Shown one piece after another: positions 63,001 to 64,000 of a DNA stretch of 64,000 nucleotides. Positions within the stretch are counted from its first letter, which is position 1; each line of letters starts with the position of its first letter. The notes under the pieces were generated by a model that saw only the letters and a list, made by a program, of their open reading frames with translations, had not been told where the DNA came from and made no database searches. The translations under genes were made by a program, and so were the position numbers. Where the stretch lies: contig NC_065420.1 of NCBI RefSeq assembly GCF_024362695.1, positions 7,161,920-7,225,919 of the forward strand. Direction: 5' to 3'. Source of the DNA: Pectinophora gossypiella (Eukaryota; Arthropoda; Insecta; Lepidoptera; Gelechiidae).

Positions 63001-64000
63001 TTACGCGCTATGGAATTTGACCAAGATTTAAATAAGTGCTCTGAAAGAAATATTGGTTCACGTGCGATAGTTTTGCCAGGCCGTAGAGTATCTCTCTGAT
63101 GCGGAGCAGTTTTTGGTGATCAGAAAGTATTTCCGTACTCTACATGACGTTTTGAGTAAGCGCCCCATACATTATTTTTACCCAAACGGGCTTCTTCCAA
63201 AATCGACAAAATTTTGTATGGCGGCCATCTTTTTTTTCCGCCATTTTGTTTTTTTTGCACCGGCAATTGGATTTGATCAAGATTTAAATACGTTTCGTGA
63301 AAGAAAAATTGCTCCAGGTTGTATAGTTTTGCCAGGCCATAGGGTATCTCCCTGATGCTGACCAGTTTTCGAAGGCCGGGAAGTTTTCCCGAAGCCTAAA
63401 GATCGATCCGATCAATATGACTTTACAAACGCACTAGTCGCTCCTACGATTTTTGAAAATTCCCCTCGATTTCTCTGGTCTTCCATCATCAGATCCTGAC
63501 TTCCTTGACATGGGACCCCCTTGGGTATATCTCCTTTCAAACAAAAAAAGAATTATCAAAATCGGTTCATATACGACGAAGATATGCCCGAACAAACATA
63601 AAAAAAAAAAAAAAAAAAAAATATACGGTCGAATTGAGAACCTCCTCCTTTTTTGAAGTCGGTAAAAAAGATCGAATAAATCTGATCAGCAGCAGCAGCA
63701 CGCCGCAGTGGGACATATATAAGCTGTTTTGTTATGTAAATCTGATCGGATGGTATTCGTACCCGCAGCTTTATCAGGAAAAATCTTGGCAACTGCACAA
63801 CACCGGGTCCTCATCTTATCCACGCGAAATGTCAATCTTCGTTGTGACAGTTCGAATGTCGAACGCGTTAGTTTTATACTGTCGTCAGCAAAGGATATAC
63901 CCGTGCACTACGCCTCCGAGTGGTCCCATATGGATACCTTAAAGATGTCACTAGACAGGTACTCACTCGACGAGCTGGTTGTACCGCGTAAGTGTAGGTC
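49614..64000 (-). CDS. hop: Janus kinase (Hopscotch-like), C-terminal part: JH2 end, linker and complete JH1; 5' end outside the window
   Basis: JAKs are cytoplasmic tyrosine kinases bound to cytokine receptors that phosphorylate STATs. Eleven minus-strand exons join in phase: 64000-63967 (partial), 54688-54538, 53864-53726, 53244-53170, 52948-52842, 52099-51911, 51692-51540, 51209-51039, 50655-50483, 50176-50027 and 49752-49614, ending in TAG. Every junction has AG/GT and matching codon phase. A pseudokinase C-lobe (WMPVEFF, GDIWAFATTLWEVF, then MRDMNHM like the JAK 'MRDIN' motif) is followed by an acidic/Ser-rich linker. The active kinase has glycine loop GSGNYG, lysine in VAVKK, HRDLAARN, DFG, YAPES and SDVWSYG. 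The pseudokinase-then-kinase order is diagnostic of JAK. FERM, SH2 and most of JH2 lie beyond 64000. A receptor tyrosine kinase is unlikely because of the tandem domains. Exon boundaries are read by eye. Confidence 0.9.
49915..49984 (-). pseudogene. degenerate partial copy of the JAK helix-F exon
   Basis: About 70 bases resemble part of the functional exon at 50027-50176. The preserved part reads VWEIFTKAHVDVPP against VWEIFTKGHVEVPP, preceded by a damaged SNSDVV for KSDVWSYG. There is no usable splice acceptor and coding is broken upstream. It looks like a local tandem duplication left in the last intron. Confidence 0.7.
50027..50176 (-). CDS. hop: JAK exon: JH1 APE/helix F
   Basis: 150 nt. 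It encodes YAPESAVPPFNF, KSDVWSYGVTVWEIF and a basic/hydrophobic continuation to DRAS, ending two bases into a codon at TG|GTATGT. A degenerate partial copy lies just downstream at 49915-49984. Confidence 0.92.
50483..50655 (-). CDS. hop: JAK exon: JH1 catalytic and activation loops
   Basis: 173 nt. It contains HRDLAARN (catalytic Asp and Asn), KISDFGLAR (metal-binding Asp) and the activation loop PREEDEYRLKTDRHLPFKW. Only one tyrosine is present where many JAKs have two adjacent ones. The exon ends two bases into the Trp codon, which the next exon completes. Confidence 0.93.
51039..51209 (-). CDS. hop: JAK exon: JH1 N-lobe/hinge
   Basis: 171 nt, 57 codons, phase 0. It encodes SLQHVNIVEILGY, the hinge LIVMEYLEEGSL and helix D/E. 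The stretch is typical of tyrosine kinases. The acceptor is TCCATAG and the donor is AGT|GTAAGT. Confidence 0.92.
51330..51506 (-). pseudogene. two degenerate tandem copies of the JAK glycine-loop exon 3' half plus intron start
   Basis: A unit of 3' half exon plus its donor and the first ~45 bases of intron is repeated downstream of the functional exon. One copy spans about 51408-51506 and keeps the CTACTTGCCGACTTCAAG-type sequence and a GTAGGT donor, but it has lost 12 bases and its frame. A more decayed copy spans about 51330-51407. Neither can encode kinase sequence. Confidence 0.7.
51540..51692 (-). CDS. hop: JAK exon: JH1 glycine-rich loop and catalytic lysine
   Basis: 153 nt, 51 codons, phase 0. 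GNYGHVYKG completes the nucleotide-binding loop. The lysine pair in REVAVKKL contains the ATP-anchoring lysine, and DFKNELAIMK is helix C with its conserved glutamate. Two broken copies of this exon and its downstream intron lie immediately downstream (51330-51506). Confidence 0.92.
51911..52099 (-). CDS. hop: JAK exon: linker and first strand of JH1
   Basis: 189 nt, 63 codons, phase 0 at both ends. It starts YNGSSMSLGS and ends in a strand reading KTYLVTCSKRIGS, the beginning of the kinase glycine loop that the next exon completes (GNYGHV). The donor is AGC|GTAAGT. Confidence 0.85.
52510..52780 (-). repeat. tRNA-derived SINE family A in a JAK intron
   Basis: The inverse copy carries GAGCCGCCAAAGGCCCCTGA and GTGATATGTACCCACCGGGA, with a degenerate head (TTCGAACTCAGGATCC). 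Intronic, between exons 52842 and 52099. Confidence 0.75.
52842..52948 (-). CDS. hop: JAK exon: Ser-rich linker
   Basis: 107 nt (2 + 35 codons). It encodes a serine/threonine-rich, probably disordered segment containing SSKSLVSVTSSAPS, followed by NGTDYNS. It ends in phase 0 at TCT|GTAAGT. The acceptor is GATTACAG. Confidence 0.8.
53170..53244 (-). CDS. hop: JAK exon: acidic linker between JH2 and JH1
   Basis: 75 nt (2 + 24 codons + 1). It encodes an acidic, proline-containing stretch, DELPDDPDYEDPLPFNP, consistent with the flexible JH2-JH1 linker. The acceptor is TTTGCAG and the donor is A|GTAAGA. Confidence 0.85.
53726..53864 (-). CDS. hop: JAK exon: end of JH2
   Basis: 139 nt, entering in phase 0 and leaving one base. 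It encodes SYERGDRLLRPEACP, then a helix with CWQPDPPRP and MRDMNHML. This is the helix G-I end of a kinase fold and resembles the end of vertebrate JAK JH2 domains. The acceptor is CCTCAG and the donor is G|GTACAT. Confidence 0.9.
53890..54240 (-). repeat. tRNA-derived SINE, second family, in a JAK intron
   Basis: On the minus strand GGTCGCAGGTTCAAATCCCA contains a B box, preceded by TTTGACTCTCAACGTGAG. The body includes TTGGAAAACATCGTTAGGAA. Not related to family A. Confidence 0.55.
54538..54688 (-). CDS. hop: JAK exon: JH2 pseudokinase C-lobe
   Basis: 151 nt, entering with one base of a split codon and ending in phase 0 at AAG|GTTAGT. It encodes 50 residues starting VHWMPVEFFPDMNM and including GDIWAFATTLWEVFSYG, equivalent to the APE-to-helix-F region. 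The acceptor is TTCCAG. The 9.3-kb intron upstream is full of transposons. Confidence 0.9.
55069..56637 (+). mobile_element. non-autonomous, chimeric LTR-type retroelement
   Basis: It is flanked by a 4-bp AGGT target duplication (55065-55068, 56638-56641) and interrupts the 2-kb unit. The left LTR-like block (55069-55370, TGTTACATATGCC...CCTACGTAAT) is followed by an 18-nt primer binding site, TGGCGCAGTCAGTAGGAT (55371-55388), complementary to a serine tRNA 3' end as in Ty3/gypsy elements. About 870 bp of non-coding interior follow. At 56258 a second, different LTR-like block starts (TGTTACGTAACCGG) and leads into the same primer site. No gag or pol is present. Confidence 0.65.
56586..56625 (-). 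other. tRNA-Ser 3'-part copied into DNA next to a primer binding site
   Basis: On the minus strand this reads as a tRNA 3' end: GGGAGCG, then the T arm GTAGGTTCGAATCCTAC, then TGACTGCGCCA. It resembles an insect serine tRNA. Complementarity to the tRNA extends well beyond the usual 18 bases, whereas at 55371 it stops after 18. It is not a tRNA gene because the 5' half is absent. Confidence 0.6.
58022..58160 (+). repeat. SINE family A 3' piece
   Basis: GGTCCCGGTTACTGCTTACT through GGTTGGTTATCCACCTCACA. Inside the 5.2-kb TIR element. Confidence 0.7.
58600..58765 (+). pseudogene. LINE RNase H fragment
   Basis: Translation gives LQWIKGHSDSRGNDAADELA followed by RRG, the C-terminal RNase H motif (GHSxxxGNDxAD) of LINE polyproteins. 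It breaks off at about 58765. The continuation of the same protein type resumes at 59950, so another element interrupts it. Confidence 0.7.
58770..59949 (-). pseudogene. jockey-like LINE 3' part (reverse transcriptase), inserted in another LINE
   Basis: Minus-strand translation, with frameshifts, contains LALFADDTAIYSS (FADD catalytic motif), then KYLGVVLDRRLTFKAHI and YTTCIRPIMTYAGVVF. These are typical of the jockey/CR1 reverse transcriptase end. The 3' region continues to about 58770 and includes the dispersed motif GGCATTAACTACTTGGCC (here diverged). It separates the two halves of the plus-strand LINE. Confidence 0.75.
59950..60216 (+). pseudogene. LINE C-terminal zinc-knuckle fragment
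   Basis: It encodes HLFTLGVTDKPLCRTCMDET then AAHVLLECEGAANYR, the CxxC...H...C knuckle that follows RNase H in I/R1-type LINEs, ending in a stop at 60216. It fits as the downstream part of the fragment at 58600-58765. Confidence 0.7.
60490..60650 (-). repeat. SINE family A 3' piece, inverse
   Basis: TGTGGGTTGTGAGGTGGATT through CGTGCCTTCCGAAGCACGG, inside the TIR element. Confidence 0.7.
60735..61090. promoter_or_regulatory. cluster of TATCGATA-type motifs
   Basis: TATCGATA or near matches occur at about 60746, 60949, 60972, 61038 and 61072. TATCGATA is the DRE motif bound by DREF/BEAF-32 in insects. No gene start is evident, and the DNA lies in a transposon, so it may simply be repeat sequence. 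Confidence 0.4.
61876..62331 (+). pseudogene. decayed mariner-like transposase
   Basis: The N-terminal part resembles the helix-turn-helix of a common arthropod transposase family: NLSEARNLYQRFIEGRP, then TGRSATRDPEFEEAVLAV and PADYLPRVAF. An in-frame TGA follows. Reading on gives EWYRVQVESSPDFASKVLW and TDEA, where TDEA would hold a catalytic Asp. A segment between EEAVLAV and PREPYHMQR is missing. It fits the TA duplication of the enclosing element. Confidence 0.65.
63967..64000 (-). CDS. hop: JAK exon (partial at window edge), JH2 pseudokinase
   Basis: Thirty-four bases of GC-rich coding sequence end in a CGA|GTGAGT donor, two bases into a codon. Joined to the exon starting at 54688 this gives RYNQLVD followed by VHWMPVEFF, which fits the JAK segment between the pseudokinase DPG region and the WxxPE motif. 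The other end is outside the window. The call rests on phase, donor and composition, so it is less certain than the other exons. Confidence 0.6.

Larger units (their letters stand above)
54849..63667. mobile_element. 2.04-kb composite repeat unit, copy 2, split into three pieces
   Basis: Pieces are 54849-55068, 56638-57683 and 62916-63667. Together they rebuild the unit at 9514-11552. The first gap is an LTR-type element, the second a TIR element. The unit sits in the intron between JAK exons 63967 and 54688. Its 3' piece has the same tail and a shorter poly(A) (63600-63622). Confidence 0.8.

Overview
The window is animal nuclear DNA, most likely from a moth or butterfly (Lepidoptera). The evidence is a host gene made of small exons with GT-AG introns, AT-rich non-coding DNA, and many dispersed repeats of lepidopteran type. 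The repeats include tRNA-derived SINEs with A and B boxes, foldback MITEs, 3' ends of jockey-like LINEs and a repeat ending in 'gaagtcgg'. There are no bacterial operons, CRISPR arrays or rRNA operons.

The one well-supported host gene lies on the minus strand at about 49.6-64.0 kb and runs off the right edge. Eleven exons join in phase into the C-terminal part of a Janus kinase (JAK, Hopscotch-like): the end of the JH2 pseudokinase, a linker and the whole JH1 tyrosine kinase domain. Its intron at 54,689-63,966 is a nest of mobile DNA. Degenerate partial copies of two kinase exons sit beside the real ones.

The second main item is a structurally complete DIRS-type tyrosine-recombinase retrotransposon on the minus strand, 4,278-11,868. 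It has 187-bp inverted terminal repeats, an internal complementary region that reproduces both outer ends joined at AATT, a spliced gag, RT/RNase H/methyltransferase-like Pol and a tyrosine recombinase. All reading frames are open. A 2.04-kb composite repeat is inserted between its left terminal repeat and gag. The same 2.04-kb unit occurs again in the large JAK intron, where it has itself been split by an LTR-type element (55,069-56,637) and a 5.2-kb TIR element with a decayed mariner-like transposase (57,684-62,915).

Region by region: 0-4.2 kb holds MITEs, hairpins and LINE fragments. 4.3-11.9 kb is the DIRS element with its insertion. 12-22.5 kb is non-coding DNA with MITEs and SINEs. 22.54-23.29 kb is a striking 750-bp foldback element built from 20-bp palindromes in pairs. 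23.3-49.6 kb is non-coding with SINEs, a LINE nested in a MITE, inverted repeats and microsatellites. 49.6-64 kb is the JAK gene.

The most novel-looking structures are the 20-bp palindrome array at 22.5-23.3 kb and five 19-nt hairpins with covarying stems and a shared loop inside the DIRS gag intron. All family assignments come from reading the sequence; no search was run.
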